NCBI GenBank assembly: GCA_030278955.1
Contig: JAOANR010000001.1
Location: 37,893,708 to 37,957,707, forward strand
DNA length: 64,000 bases
Direction of reading: 5' to 3'
Source: Hygrophila difformis
Taxonomy: Eukaryota; Streptophyta; Magnoliopsida; Lamiales; Acanthaceae
The notes beneath the pieces were generated by a model. The model did no database searches and was not told the origin of the DNA. It saw only the letters and a list, made by a program, of their open reading frames with translations. How positions within the stretch are numbered: position 1 is the first letter of the stretch; the number at the start of each line of letters is the position of its first letter. Below, piece after piece: positions 46,012 to 57,010 of the stretch. The position numbers and the translations under genes are program-made.

Positions 46012-46910
46012 AGGAAAAATGCCTAAATGGTGCCGTACCTTTGCTAATTTTCTAATTCGGTGCCATAAGTTTGGATTTTTCTAATTTAGTGCCGTAACTT
46101 TGCTAATGATCTTCAAAATGGTCAATTCGGTCCTTAATCACCTAATTTGGAGTCTAAAAATGAAAAACACAACCCCACCTTCAATTCTTCATCTTCTTCT
46201 TCCCACTATGTATATAAGATAAAAAAACATATTCAAATAAAAAATCATCTATCATCAATCGTTCATCCATTCAGCAAGAATAAGTGGGCAACTTCTTCAT
46301 CTCGCTAACTTACTATCACTACTCGATATTGTCTCAATTTTCAACCTCTTGAGTAACCTTGCCCCTTGCTTCCCCAACATTCGGCTTCACTACGTTATTG
46401 TTGTCCAACGCTTTCTTCGACACCACATTGTGGATTTCCTCCAAAAGATTCAAGAGCGCAGTCTCCACATTTTCCCCACTCATCGGCATTGTCGACGTTT
46501 CAAAGAATTACAACCCCTGATTCTCTGCAAACTCCACCGCATCTTCCGTTCGGACCGTCCTCTTATCCTCCAGATCCGCCTTGTTCGGAATTAATTTGTG
46601 GCTCTAATTTGGGTGGGTCTGGGAATACGGCGGGACGGGTTTTGAGTGAATTTGGATGGGTCCATAAATTAGATTAAGTGTACATGTGTGGTCAATACAT
46701 AGTCAATGCTTAGGTGAATCATAATTGGCATAATTAAAATAATCTAAGTCCTTAATCATATGTCATGTCAGCAAATTAAGTGATTAAGGCTTAATAGGAC
46801 CATTTTGGAGATTATTAGCAAAGTTACGGCATCAAATTAGAAGACTCCATAGATATGGTACCAAATTAGAAAACGGATAAAGTTATGGCACCATTTTGGT
46901 TTTTTTTCCC
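46012..46910. mobile_element. Pack-MULE, 899 bp, nested in Helitron
   Basis: Long imperfect inverted repeats of about 110 bp: left AGGAAAAATGCCTAAATGGT to GCTAATGATCTTCAAAATGG; right CCATTTTGGAGATTATTAGC to GGCACCATTTTGG...CCC. Flanked by a perfect 9-bp duplication ATCATTCTA (46003-46011 and 46911-46919), diagnostic of Mutator-like elements. No transposase; the interior holds a captured host gene fragment. Confidence 0.85.
46334..46591 (-). pseudogene. Captured Rab (RABA-type) GTPase fragment
   Basis: Minus-strand reading from 46591: IPNKADLEDKRTVRTEDAVE, FAENQGL, a stop (TAA), FFETSTMPMSGENVETALL, NLLEEIHNVVSKKALDNNN and on to TGA at 46334. NKAD is the Rab G4 motif (NKxD), and ETST stands at the G5 position (ETSAL). 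TEDAVEFAE...VETAF..LLEEI..VVSKKAL is typical of plant RABA (Rab11) proteins. Only the C-terminal half is present, with no P-loop and no C-terminal prenylation cysteines, and an internal stop interrupts it. It lies between the MULE terminal repeats, so it was acquired by transduplication. Confidence 0.82.
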
Positions 46911-47149
46911 ATCATTCTACCAATAAAGAATTTTCATCCCAAATAATGAGCTTCATTTTAATGAGAAGAGAGGTTAAATATTTTTATGGGGTAAGTTTTT
47001 TGCATGTAGAATTCTCGTCATAATCTAGTGGAATAACAAATATAGAATGTGCAGTCATAACTTTGGAATGAGTAGGGGGTGCTATACCACTTGATGTTAC
47101 ATGTTGCACAATATCGCCTCTCCCACGAAGGGTTAACATAATGCTTTAA

Positions 47150-47446
47150 TTCTAAATAAATTATCGATAAATCTCTTGTCAGTTCCACCATGTAAAGAAA
47201 AAAGAATCAACTCTCATCACTATCAACTACATATATTAGTTTATTATAAATATTATTTTGCTCATCAATCAACAAAGTTAATAGTTTAGCATGATCCACC
47301 TTCATTTCTTCCTTATTATAATATGTCTCTTCTAGTATCAATAGATTATCAATTTCAGACGTTAAAACTTCATTTAGTACCGGCATTTCAGAGAAAATTT
47401 TAAAACTTATAGAATTTGTAGCAATTAATCTTTCAATTTCTAACAA
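47150..47446 (-). pseudogene. Helitron helicase N-part relic (Walker A region)
   Basis: A 79-codon open frame on the minus strand: TSEIDNLLILEETYYNKEEM, HAKLLTLLIDEQNNIYNKLI, YVVDSDES, stop, then FFFL and after one frame change HGGTDKRFI. The order LLxxLxxEQxxIYxxII...FFLYGxGGTGKT is the entry of the PIF1 helicase domain, so GGTDKR is a degenerate Walker A. It lies upstream of relics A and B in gene order, as expected for the Helitron gene on this strand. Confidence 0.65.
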
Positions 47447-48357
47447 ATCTAGATTTATATTTGTTTTTCCGTCAATTGCAAATCTGTTAAAATATAGATT
47501 ACTGAATTAATTTTTTTTTAAAGTGTTTCATTTTCCTTTTTTGGGTGTTTGAAAATAAGTGGTAAGTTACCATATTTGGAATGTTTTGAAGGTTAATCAT
47601 TTTTACTAACTATACTTAAACTATTAATTATTTTATATTCATTCAAATAAAACTCAAAAAGAATAAAGTCAAATGCGACTCATCTTATTTTTTTTATTCA
47701 ATTATTATAATTATTCAACTAAATAAATTTTAATAACTGACCTTAAATCTCGTATCATTTCCTAGTATTACACTTATTATAAAACGGAGGGAGTATTTCT
47801 TAAATATAGATTAAACAATTAAATTCTCATTCTTTATTTACAGATGGATCTATTCGCACCCCCAATAACTCTTTATACACCAAATTCTTCTATTTATAAT
47901 ATAATTTATGAAAATAATTAATTACTCTAAACTAATTATCCATAGAATATGAATATTCACAATTCCCTTAAAACATATTATTTAACAATTAGCAAATGTA
48001 TAATTATATATTTCTTTTAGGAGAAGTGACATATTTTTGTGAAAACATGGCCTATATACACAAATCTTTTCCGTATATTCATTAATGTATTTTTTAATAA
48101 TATAAATTCCATGCATATACAATCCGAATTCCATATAAATTTGAAATTTCAAAACTTTCATAAACTAAAGTGGGATTACAATATACACATTAATATATAT
48201 ATAACATGAATACATAAATATGATGAGCAATGTACATTTTGATTACATCATTTACTACACTAAAAAAATATAAGCAAAATTGACAGGTTGGCATAACAAT
48301 ATGATCACCATATTGAAATATAAATGCAAAGAATTCTTAGTTGTCAGTGCAGAACCT

Positions 48358-48960
48358 CGTCATAATAATCCTATGGTGCAAAAACTAAAAATGCATATTC
48401 ATGTCATAATAATCCTATGGGGTAAAAACTAAAAATCTATAAATAAATAATAAATGTAGCAATAAAATCTAAAATAAATAAAATACAAAATACAAAATAA
48501 TAAAATCTAAAATAGATACAATAAAAAATCAAAATAATAGAATCCAAAATAAATAAATAAAAATAAAAATTTCAAACTTTATCTTTCACTTTTTAAAAGT
48601 GAATATATAATGACATGTTAGGATGATAGAGTGAGAATTTATAAAAAGATATGCCAAAATCTATAATGATTAAATAAATAAATAAATGCGAAAATCTAAA
48701 ATTAGTAAATTAAAAAATGAAAAATAATATAGATAAAATAAAAAATACAAAATTTCAAATTTTAAATCTTTCAAATCTTTTTAAAAGTGAATATTTAGGC
48801 CGGAAATATCATATAAATTAGAAATTCCATTTATTTTAAAAAACTGAAAATCTATAATGAATAAATAAATAAATGCGAAAATCTAAAATTAATAATTAAA
48901 AATGCAAAAATTTATAAAAATTAGAAATTTGAAATGGAGACACCACATTAAATTTAGAAT
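48358..48960. repeat. Short tandem and AT-rich repeats in Helitron 5' part
   Basis: GTCATAATAATCCTATGG is repeated at 48359 and 48404. AAAATCTATAATGA...AAATAAATAAATGCGAAAAT recurs at 48657 and 48845. No coding content. Confidence 0.6.
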
Positions 48961-49005
48961 ATGTTGTTCACTAATGCTTTAATATATATATAGATTAGAG
49001 CCAAT

Positions 49006-49023
49006 GGGGGGGGGGGGGGGGGG
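49006..49023 (+). repeat. G18 homopolymer
   Basis: Eighteen consecutive G, 11 bp outside the Helitron 5' boundary. Confidence 0.9.
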
Positions 49024-49317
49024 TAATATTAGAAGTAATTAATTTTACAGATATTAATTTATCAACAAAATATATAATTTTTAACTATATCTTTTTCTTG
49101 TTAAATTTTATTCTCTATATAAAATTAGACTGATACTGAACATATTTTGATAAGTTTATAATAGTATCAATTGTATTAAATTTAAATATGTAGCGGGAGT
49201 GAGAAATTTGAGGACGATAAAATTGAGGTGAATTCTAGAATACGTTCTGAAATTGACGTGGCAGGAGAAAGAGCATTGAGAACTCATTTTCTAGGTTGTC
49301 AATTTTGATAAGTTTAT

Positions 49318-49526
49318 GGCCCCGTTTGGAATAAGCGGTTCAAACGCTAAAAGCCCATTCTCAACTCTAAGATATTCATATCTGTTTGTTTTACCGGAAA
49401 TACAAGATTTGGAATCGCTGATTTTCTCCATAAATCGTGGTTTTGGGAACTCTAATCTCTGAAGCCAAACTCTAATCTCTGAAACCAAACTCTAAACTCT
49501 AAACTCTATTTATTTACCAAACGAAG
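49318..49526. mobile_element. Possible Tourist-like MITE
   Basis: GGCCCCGTTTGG at the left and CCAAACGAAGC at the right, with TTAT on both sides. It contains AACTCTAATCTCTGAAGCC repeated twice and CTAAACT repeats. The terminal repeats are short, so the call is tentative. Confidence 0.4.
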
Positions 49527-49557
49527 CTTATAATAATGTAATTAAATGTCTTAGAGC

Positions 49558-49675
49558 CTTGTGTATGCAGAATTCTGCTTTGGGAGAGACAACCCTTCAA
49601 TGCCCACCAGATCCTCGAGGGATTAGTCTTGGGCCCAATGTGGCCTGGGGATACCCGGTACACGCCAAAAAAAAA
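49558..49675 (+). mobile_element. SINE body copy with perfect TSD
   Basis: Flanked by AAATGTCTTAGAGC at 49544-49557 and 49676-49689 (14 bp, identical). Ends with an A-run after CCCGGTACACGCC. The body matches 43478-43575 in reverse orientation. The tRNA-like head is missing, so it is 5'-truncated. Confidence 0.85.
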
Positions 49676-49689
49676 AAATGTCTTAGAGC

Positions 49690-50660
49690 AAGCCTTGGTG
49701 TTGGCAACAGCCTGCAGTTTGGCTTAGGCACCGCTCCCTACATTACACATACTTGTCTCCCTTTGTGCAGTTAGGCAGTAGGGGCCGCTTCAACCCAATT
49801 ATACAGATTATTAATTACCGGTTTCAATCACTATGACTCTACAAACTAACATGTGTCAAAAGATTTCTAGTTTTAATCAAAACAAACGTGTATTGGGACC
49901 ATTTAGGTTTGATTGATGGGCTTCAAAGAGTAATTCAGCCGAATTGCTGGGATTATTGAGTTTCAAAGAATATTCTTTTTTTTGGATGAGGTTTCAAAGA
50001 ATAATTGAGCTCAATTGTTCGGCGTTGATGAAATTGTAACTTAATTATATTATTGTTTATTGAGTTTTTTGGGTCAATGAGACAATGACCCATCTAATTT
50101 TTTTTGTAATTATAAAAGTCCCATCCTCATTATTTTGTAGTCAAAACCCTCCCAAATTCAAATTTGACTTTGTAAATAGGACTCTCTCAATTTCACTAAT
50201 CAGTAATCACCCTCCCAAATTAAAATTTGACTGTGTAAATAGGACTCTCTCAATTTCACTAATCCAATTAACGAGTAAATACAATGGGATTAGACTACTT
50301 AATTCATTAGAGCCCCTCTTGGGTTGATAGTATTCAACATTTTACTAGGCCCCTTGACTTATGTCTGATGTTTTGAATATTGACCGCATTGGTCAGTTCT
50401 ATACTTTGCAACTTATGCAATAAATGGCTTCGGCCCACCCCTTTTACCGAAAAAAATACAATGGAATTAATTCAAACAGTGAAACAACACCAGAGAAAGA
50501 GAAGAAGAAAGAAGACAGGAAGAAGACCAAAGAAAGAAGATAGAAAGAAGAAGACATCGAGAAGAAGACACCAATTGGCATTTACCCGAATCTTTGAACA
50601 AAGTAAACATTTCAAAAACAAAGAGAGGTGGAGAAGGAGAGTGCGATAGAAGGAGATTAA
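49690..50660. other. Intergenic DNA
   Basis: No gene seen. 50130-50275 contains CCCTCCCAAATT and AGGACTCTCTCAATTTCAC blocks twice in tandem (period about 67 bp). 50490-50560 is AAGA-rich. Confidence 0.45.
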
Positions 50661-50661
50661 G

Positions 50662-50777
<116 letters not shown>

Positions 50778-50899
50778 AGCCCGAAGTTGGAATAGAGCAT
50801 TTCGACCACATTGCACCCCACAAAGATTGAAGCAACAATGCCACCAAAGAAGAACCTGAGGTGTGTGAAGAGGTCAAGCAAGGGGAATATGGGTATTGT

Positions 50900-51430
50900 G
50901 AAATTTCTAATTTTATTTATTTATTTTTTTTTTGTGGGATTGTTTGAAGGATGTGTTGGGTTATGTTAGATATTGTGTTTTATGTGAGTGGGAAAAATTG
51001 TTCGATGAATTGATTTGATTTTTGTGGAGTGGATTAATTTGTGTTTGAAATGTTGAACTTGTGGGTCGAATTTAGGCGAAATGTATTGAAAATTGCTAAG
51101 TTTGGCCGTGTGATATGCATATGTCACGCAATGGCTTAAAAGTGGAAATATATTATTTGGGTGGCCTATTTTAATTTTTTTACTTGTGTAATTAAGTGAA
51201 TAATACTCCATCAGTTTTATTATTTATATTATACCCCTATACTAATTGTCCCCACATAAAATACATTTCATTCTTTTATCTTTGCTTTAAACACTAATAT
51301 ACCTTTTTTTTTTTACTTTGTTTCCTTAACATTTACTTTAAACACTATATACCCCTACAGACGATAGGGTACAGTAATAATAATAATAATATTAAAATGT
51401 TTCTTTTTATTTTATAATTTATATTAATTT
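50900..51430. other. AT-rich intergenic DNA
   Basis: No gene seen. Confidence 0.4.
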
Positions 51431-51433
51431 ATA

Positions 51434-51691
51434 GTTCATCCGTATCTTTTTCTTTGTTACAGACCCACTTTTGAGGTAAACCAATGCACATTTTAAACTA
51501 TCAATAACTCATATTCGGTACAAGTAAACCTTCAGAAAGTTGGAATTTAAAACCTACAAGAAGATATGAATCTAACAAAATTCCACTTTGCCTATATTTT
51601 AACATATATAACTGATAAAAATTTAAGTCAAAGTAATAAAATGAACAGTATCAAAATTCAAACTGTAACAAACAAAAAAATACGGATGAAG
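51434..51691. mobile_element. Stowaway-like MITE, 258 bp
   Basis: GTTCATCCGTATCTTTTT and AAAAAAATACGGATGAAG are inverted repeats with TA on both sides (51432-51433, 51692-51693). The interior is in the reverse orientation relative to the other family members. Confidence 0.8.
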
Positions 51692-51693
51692 TA

Positions 51694-53203
51694 TTTATTT
51701 TATTTCTTATTTTATAATTTATTGATAGGTCCCGTGCAATTAATATCCTGGAAACAATGTTGTGCCCCCAACGCATACACATCTAGTCTTCAATAAACAA
51801 GACATAATGAGAATATGCAGAAATAAGCTTTAAAAAAATCAAGAACAAAAAGAGATTTGATGACCCAATTTGGATTACCCAATCCTACATCTGGGAGATT
51901 CCAATGCAGGCATATTCACTATCATCCAAGGCTTACGAAAATCCATTTGTTATAACCTCTCACACCGTTGCACAATAGGACTTCAACCCTCTAGAATAAT
52001 CCTCTATACAGAACATAATGTTGTGCAACCGCTGTCACAACATCTGCCGGACAACCGCTGATCGTAATGCTAGGTGTAGCAAATTGTGGTGGTTGAAAAT
52101 AATGCGGCAAATAAGAAATATAACCAAGATATATCTTTTTAATCAGAGATTGAATCGATCATCAGAAGAAGAATTAGGCCAAAAATTAGGATACATTCTG
52201 GGAAAATCAAACTTCCATCGAAGAGAAGCAAATGAAAGGCTTTCAGAAAAATTCTCGTAGAATTGAGAATGAAGTTTTCATTCTGTACATGCCAGATCAT
52301 GAATTAGTAACTGCATCCAATTTCCAAAAAAAATTCAAACAGCAACCGATCCGGCAGAACAACTCAAAAGATATAGAAGTATCGTTAATTTCTTCATGCT
52401 CGTTCCAAGTTCGAAGTACCATTTGTACAAATAAGAATCCCAAAATAAAGTATTGAAAAAGTAAAGACATTGTATTGAAAATATGGTGGTTGAGAAACCC
52501 AGATTACATATTAAGTTCTAATATTTATACAATGCCTGGGGCCTGTTCGTTAGGAGGCACCGGTTAGGGGAAATGGATAAGAATTAAATTCAAAATGAGT
52601 CTTCCCCACCTTTATTCTGGTACTGGCATGGATTAGGCTTCTGCAAGGATGAGGATAGTCTTCTTCACTTGGGGTGACGTCACCTCGCAACGCTTTAGAA
52701 TCCCTTCCTCAAAAACATTCTTTCTCCAGATTGCACCTTTATTTAAATAAGTGGCTTGCCCGGGATGACATTCCCTCGGGGTCCATGGGCTGGTTTTGGT
52801 TGTCCTCTTTTTTTCGAGCCTGATAATTGAGCCCTTATACAAGTTGGGCCTGGATATGTATATGGGCTGAATTAACACAGTTTTTATGTGTTAACAAACT
52901 GCCCTCCATTTTTCAGTGAATATGGGACGACATAGGCCCTCTTTTGTTGAAAAAAGTGGTTTCCACCGGACATGATCGATCCTTATATCTCGGGCGCCAA
53001 ACAAACATTTATATATGTTTTAATTTCAAAAACCGTCTCTTGAAACATCTGTTCCTATCTCCATATCGTATTTCTCCCCTTCTCTTGAGAAACCCGAGGC
53101 CTTTACACCATTCTTTTCGTTCCTCGAGATGGCGATTCCCTCAGCCTAGGATCCTTCTTTTTCCCATATTGTACGTCCTGGGCAATAGTCAGGGATAATT
53201 TCT
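51694..53203. other. Unassigned region
   Basis: No ORF above 85 codons and no recognisable domain. 52470-52560 on the minus strand reads like a transcribed leader or LTR (GGGTTTCTCAACCACC, ATACAATGTCTTTAC). A GACGTCACC block lies at 52676. Possibly the flank of the retroelement-like sequence that follows. Confidence 0.3.
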
Positions 53204-53840
53204 ATGGTCGGCCCTCAGGATGTGCCGATTAACGCATCCTTTGAGGTTGTTCAGATTCTTCACCCCTTTTTCCGTACTCAAGATGAAGCTGGGAAAATTG
53301 CTGAAAATTATTTGGTACAAGGGGAATTGGCTTTGGTAGCCTTTCCATCCGTTAAGGCAGAGTTGATCGCGGGCTTGATCGGGACTACTCTGGCGAATGT
53401 TGATAAATGGGCATTTTAGGTGGCCAGAATGACTCCTTTTTTTAGGCTCGTTGGAAGAGACAAGGGACTGATCAGACGATCACTGTTTCTTCTCAGTCGT
53501 TGCGCCCTCGCCTCCGATTTGTACTTTCTATTGCCTCTTTCAGGAATCCGTTAACAAATTGCTTTATGTTTAAGAATGGATTCATAGGGCCTACTCTTTT
53601 AGACATAGTCATGTTAGCTTGCTTGCCTGTAGTAGGGGATGAGGCCCACATAGAACCTGATAAACTGGTTCATCGGAACTCTCGCTCCAATTTAAGTTGG
53701 ATGGGCTTTGTTGCCTTCAACATGGGTTCAAACGACACCCCTTTGGAAATAGAACATGTGGTTTTCATGTTTTATTGGATCAACTGTTACATAGCAGCCT
53801 CTCCGACAAAACCCAGTCATGTCCGTTCTTCCTTTAGCTT
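53204..53840 (+). pseudogene. Plant mobile domain (PMD)-like relic
   Basis: Two open stretches in different frames: 53204-53419 (MVGPQDVPINASFEVVQILH ... LANVDKWAF, stop) and 53500-53840 (LRFVLSIASFRNPLTNCFMF, KNGFIGPTLLDIVMLACLPV, NTPLEIEHVVFMFYWIN in outline). TPTLLDVxxLxGLPxxG and a later aromatic FLxYWL segment mark the plant mobile domain (PF10536), found in MAIL1-type host proteins and in many retroelements. At least one frameshift, so not functional. The ORF runs on into the 5S-like segment, so its last 25 residues are not PMD. Confidence 0.6.
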
Positions 53841-53844
53841 GCAG

Positions 53845-54050
53845 GAGAACTCCAAAGTTAAGCGTGCTTGCCTTGGAGTAATTTTAGGATGGGTGACCTC
53901 CTGGGAAGTCTCCTAGGGTGTGCGTGAGTGAAACCAAAGCGCACTAGAAAGAGATTATGTTGGTTTGTGGGGTCAGCATTCATTCTGGAGCCGGAAACAT
54001 CTAGAGTAACACCCTGTATTTCCACCACGCCGAAAATGGTGGTGTTACAT
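53845..54050 (+). repeat. LTR 3' part with 5S rRNA-derived segment
   Basis: 53847-53915 matches the 3' two thirds of plant 5S rRNA: GAGAACTCCAAAGTTAAGCG (A-box region) and AGGATGGGTGACCTCCTGGG (C box). After it comes a 120-bp tail with TGTGCGTGAGTG and a terminal GGTGGTGTTACA at 54050, followed closely by gag sequence on the same strand. This fits a retroelement LTR whose U5 region incorporated 5S rRNA, as in Cassandra and some Ty3 LTRs. The intermediate element is degenerate (CTTGGAGTAAT). Confidence 0.7.
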
Positions 54051-54060
54051 CTGCCAGTGA

Positions 54061-54285
54061 TTTGTGGAGTTGATGGCCTATGTTCCTGAACTAGTTCCTG
54101 ATGAGGAGGATAAGGTTTCGAGGTTCGTGGATGGACTAAAGGCGGAAATTAGGACGGGATTCAGTGCGCAACATGCCTCCTTGTCTACAGCATATGATCA
54201 GACATTGTTTATTGAGCGAGCTACAGCAGACGTGCAGCATAACTGGACTAGTAGGCGCAAAGACTTAGAAAAACAGGTGGTCTGA
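54061..54285 (+). pseudogene. Ty3 gag fragment
   Basis: FVELMAYVPELVPDEEDKVS, RFVDGLKAEIRTGF, YDQTLFIERATADVQHNW and RRKDLEKQ follow in order the second half of the gag domain. About 75 residues remain, directly after the LTR piece, so the first half of gag is deleted. Confidence 0.8.
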
Positions 54286-55913
54286 AACTTTTGACAATTT
54301 CCTACACGAGTATTTTCTAAAATATCCCAAGTTAAATTTATTAAAAGAAAAGAGATATGATTCGTGGGAAAGGGGTTTAAGGATATATTTCACTTTTTAT
54401 TACTCATGTGGGAAACTTTGATTTCAAACGGCGCTGTGGACCTCCCCGGCATGAAACTTTTGACAATTTCCTGCCTTGAAGATCCTTGCCATGAAACTTT
54501 TGACAAGTTCCCACTACATGAGTATTTTCTGAAAAATCATAATCCTGGTTTTCAATTTTATTTAATGAAACCAATTTATGAAGATGGATTTGGGATTATG
54601 GATATATTTATAGGTTGTCACGTTTTTATTACTCGTGTTAAGAAACTGTGCCCCCGAAAGCGCACGGTGTCAAAAATTGCAGTAATTTATAGTAAGACCG
54701 GATCGTTCACTGGAGGATTTGCGATAGAAGCAGGGCCCACGTCGTTTACTAAGATTTTCCACTCGGTTACTCGATTCAAGTTTTGCAATAATTTCTAACA
54801 ACTACTTGACAATAATTTAAACTAGATTATGAAAGCAGTAAAATATAATTCTTCAAAGCATGGTAAATTTAGTCTAAAAAGCGATTAAATCTATTCTAAG
54901 AAAGCAATAAGAATTATGCTAAGAAAGCAGGTAAAATTATTCTACGAAAGCAGATTTAAAAATGTGACAGAAGGGACAGGGAGAAGATAATAAGGATTGG
55001 ACAAGATTCAAATGAAACATAAGTAAGCTTCCATTTTAATACACAGATCTTTGTTTGGGATAATCCATCAGTTAGCTAACTCTCATGCTCTCTCTATACC
55101 ATGTTCCCTTTAACAGACAGGTACTTATAGTAAGAGTTTACATGCTCTTAAGACAGCAAATTCTAAGATACCACAGACGCATAACTACCCTTGCAATGCA
55201 CTGCTAAGGTATATTATTTATCTGTGGTGGACAAACAACACCTGACAAATCATTAGTTGATATGCCAAGTACTCCTGTCATCCCCCTTGTCACACCCAAA
55301 GTCCAAATCTAATCCCGAACTAATCCATAACTCTTAAACCTTCCAACCGGCGGCCAACCTCTAATTCTTCCGAGTGACCTCTATGAAAGCGTTTTAAAGA
55401 AAGCGATAAAGAAAGCAGTAAAGAAAGCATTTAAAACCTATCACTCGGAAGTCTTAAAAGATCATCACATTCCGTTAGTATAAAAGAGCCCCTAGTCTTG
55501 ATGACCATATGCAGATTTCGAACTTCCCAAATATCCGTAAGCCACAGGGCTTATAACATCCGGTTAGTTATGAGATACAAACATGAGTGGAACAGACCTA
55601 TGAAGATCTATTCCAAATGTACTCACTCAAGACTCAATTTTAGGCTTTGCCGGGAGAAGATAGTAGTTGAAAGAATACTCAACCCTACCTTAGAAATTAA
55701 CCAAGGCCTATATGTTGTTCCTCTAATATTAATTATCACATCTTATCCGAATCCAAGTGGACACTGATTCGATGCAACACTTAATAAAAGATTTCCAACA
55801 CACAGTAATTTTGAGAAACAAATGGATATTTGAAAATCATTCCCTAAACAGGTACTAAACTCTCAATTAAAACACAGATCCTTTCAGTCTAGGTGAGACC
55901 TAATTACTGACTC
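54286..55913 (-). other. Probable continuation of minus-strand LTR and leader
   Basis: 54400-54500 repeats GAAACTTTTGACAATTTCCT. The minus strand at 54677-54648 reads TTTTTGACACCGTGCGCTTT followed by CGGGGGCAC, similar in form to the TTTTTGGCGCCGTTGCCGGG primer-site region of Athila/Tat Ty3 elements. 54890-55440 contains many AAGAAAGCAG units (minus: CTGCTTTCTT). This suggests that the LTR-like sequence of 55914-58846 extends to about 54680. Not proven. Confidence 0.4.
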
Positions 55914-57010
55914 TGCTTCTAAGTTCTCAAAATCAACCCCCAGTAGAATATGAGTTAGTCATAACTGTGAAATTTATCCCTTACTCAGATCCGGATTTTA
56001 TAAAGTGATTTTTTTGTGGAAATTTATTATGCAGCATCTGATTTAAATCAAGACTTCTATGTCCAAGGATAAGGATCTCCAAAATATTATAGACCACAAT
56101 ATCTATATGATAATATCATGCATACATGTATATGAGAAGTAAAATAAGTACCCCAAAATATATGGTGGGGTTAGACAGAATTTGATACATAAAGATGAAT
56201 TAGCCAGAGATACGAAGAAAATGGCTAAAGAGATTGCCAGAAATAATTGGGGTTATCCGGACGGCAAACATCTGCTATCCGGGTCCCAAGTATTCCAGAT
56301 GGAATGATTTTTAGACAGTGGAATGCCTCAAATGACAGTTGCCGCCGTCATCTTAGACTTCACTATCTGTGAATCTGGATGAAAACCCACATTTTCTATT
56401 GGTGTAATAATTATTAGATGACATTGGCATATATCTTCTATCATTACTACAACTCTAGATTCAGGTTTGAAATTAAGGTAAAGAAAAGAAAACTGTATCC
56501 GGATAGGAGTCAGCTGAGCAGCTGTCATAATCCCGGATGGACGAACCGCCAAGGCTTCCACCGACCACTATCCGAACCATGCAAAATAACAACTAGTAAT
56601 TAATACTCAGAATACGAGCTAGTTATCCGTGTGGGAATACCCGCCAACATTAGTCTGATATATTTCTTACTAGTTGTTCATACACACCATGAAAGGGAAA
56701 ATAAACAAGATTAAGAAAATGTTTTTGGTATTGTGTGAGTGTTAATCACACAATAGATAGACACTGATGGGTTGAGATGTGTAATAGATAAAATTAGGTG
56801 TGATGGGCCTAGGCCCAATACACCCATGCAACTTACACAACTCAAGAAATAAAATGTTTTTAAGGTTTCAAAATAGAAGGAAGAAAGCAATTCGGTCTAT
56901 TGGGCAAAATGCAAAAGAGAGCGAATTGAGGATGCATGAGGTATGAAGTATTTTCCTCACCCAATTAATCATTGCAAGGAGATGGAATATCATCTAATTC
57001 GAATTGTCAA

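Larger units (their letters stand above)
44359..48994 (-). mobile_element. Helitron, both ends defined, 4.6 kb
   Basis: Minus-strand 5' end TCTATATATATATTAAAG at 48994, preceded by A (48995 is T on +). 3' end CCCGTCGA-GTC-TCGACGGG (perfect 8-bp stem, 44370-44388) then TTACTTA and CTAG (44362-44359), followed by T. These are the TC start, hairpin, CTRR end and A/T target of Helitrons. Inside are decayed PIF1-helicase segments in the same orientation and a nested MULE. No intact Rep/Hel gene, so non-autonomous now. Confidence 0.88.

Noticed and set aside
47510..47793. Stowaway MITE ending AAAACGGAGGGAG at 47793
   Set aside because: The right end and TA are clear but no left terminal repeat could be placed, so I did not list it as an element.
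54364..54798. 144-codon ORF at 54364-54798
   Set aside because: It contains repeated GAAACTTTTGACAATTTCC pieces and crosses the PBS-like sequence of the opposite strand; no domain is recognisable.
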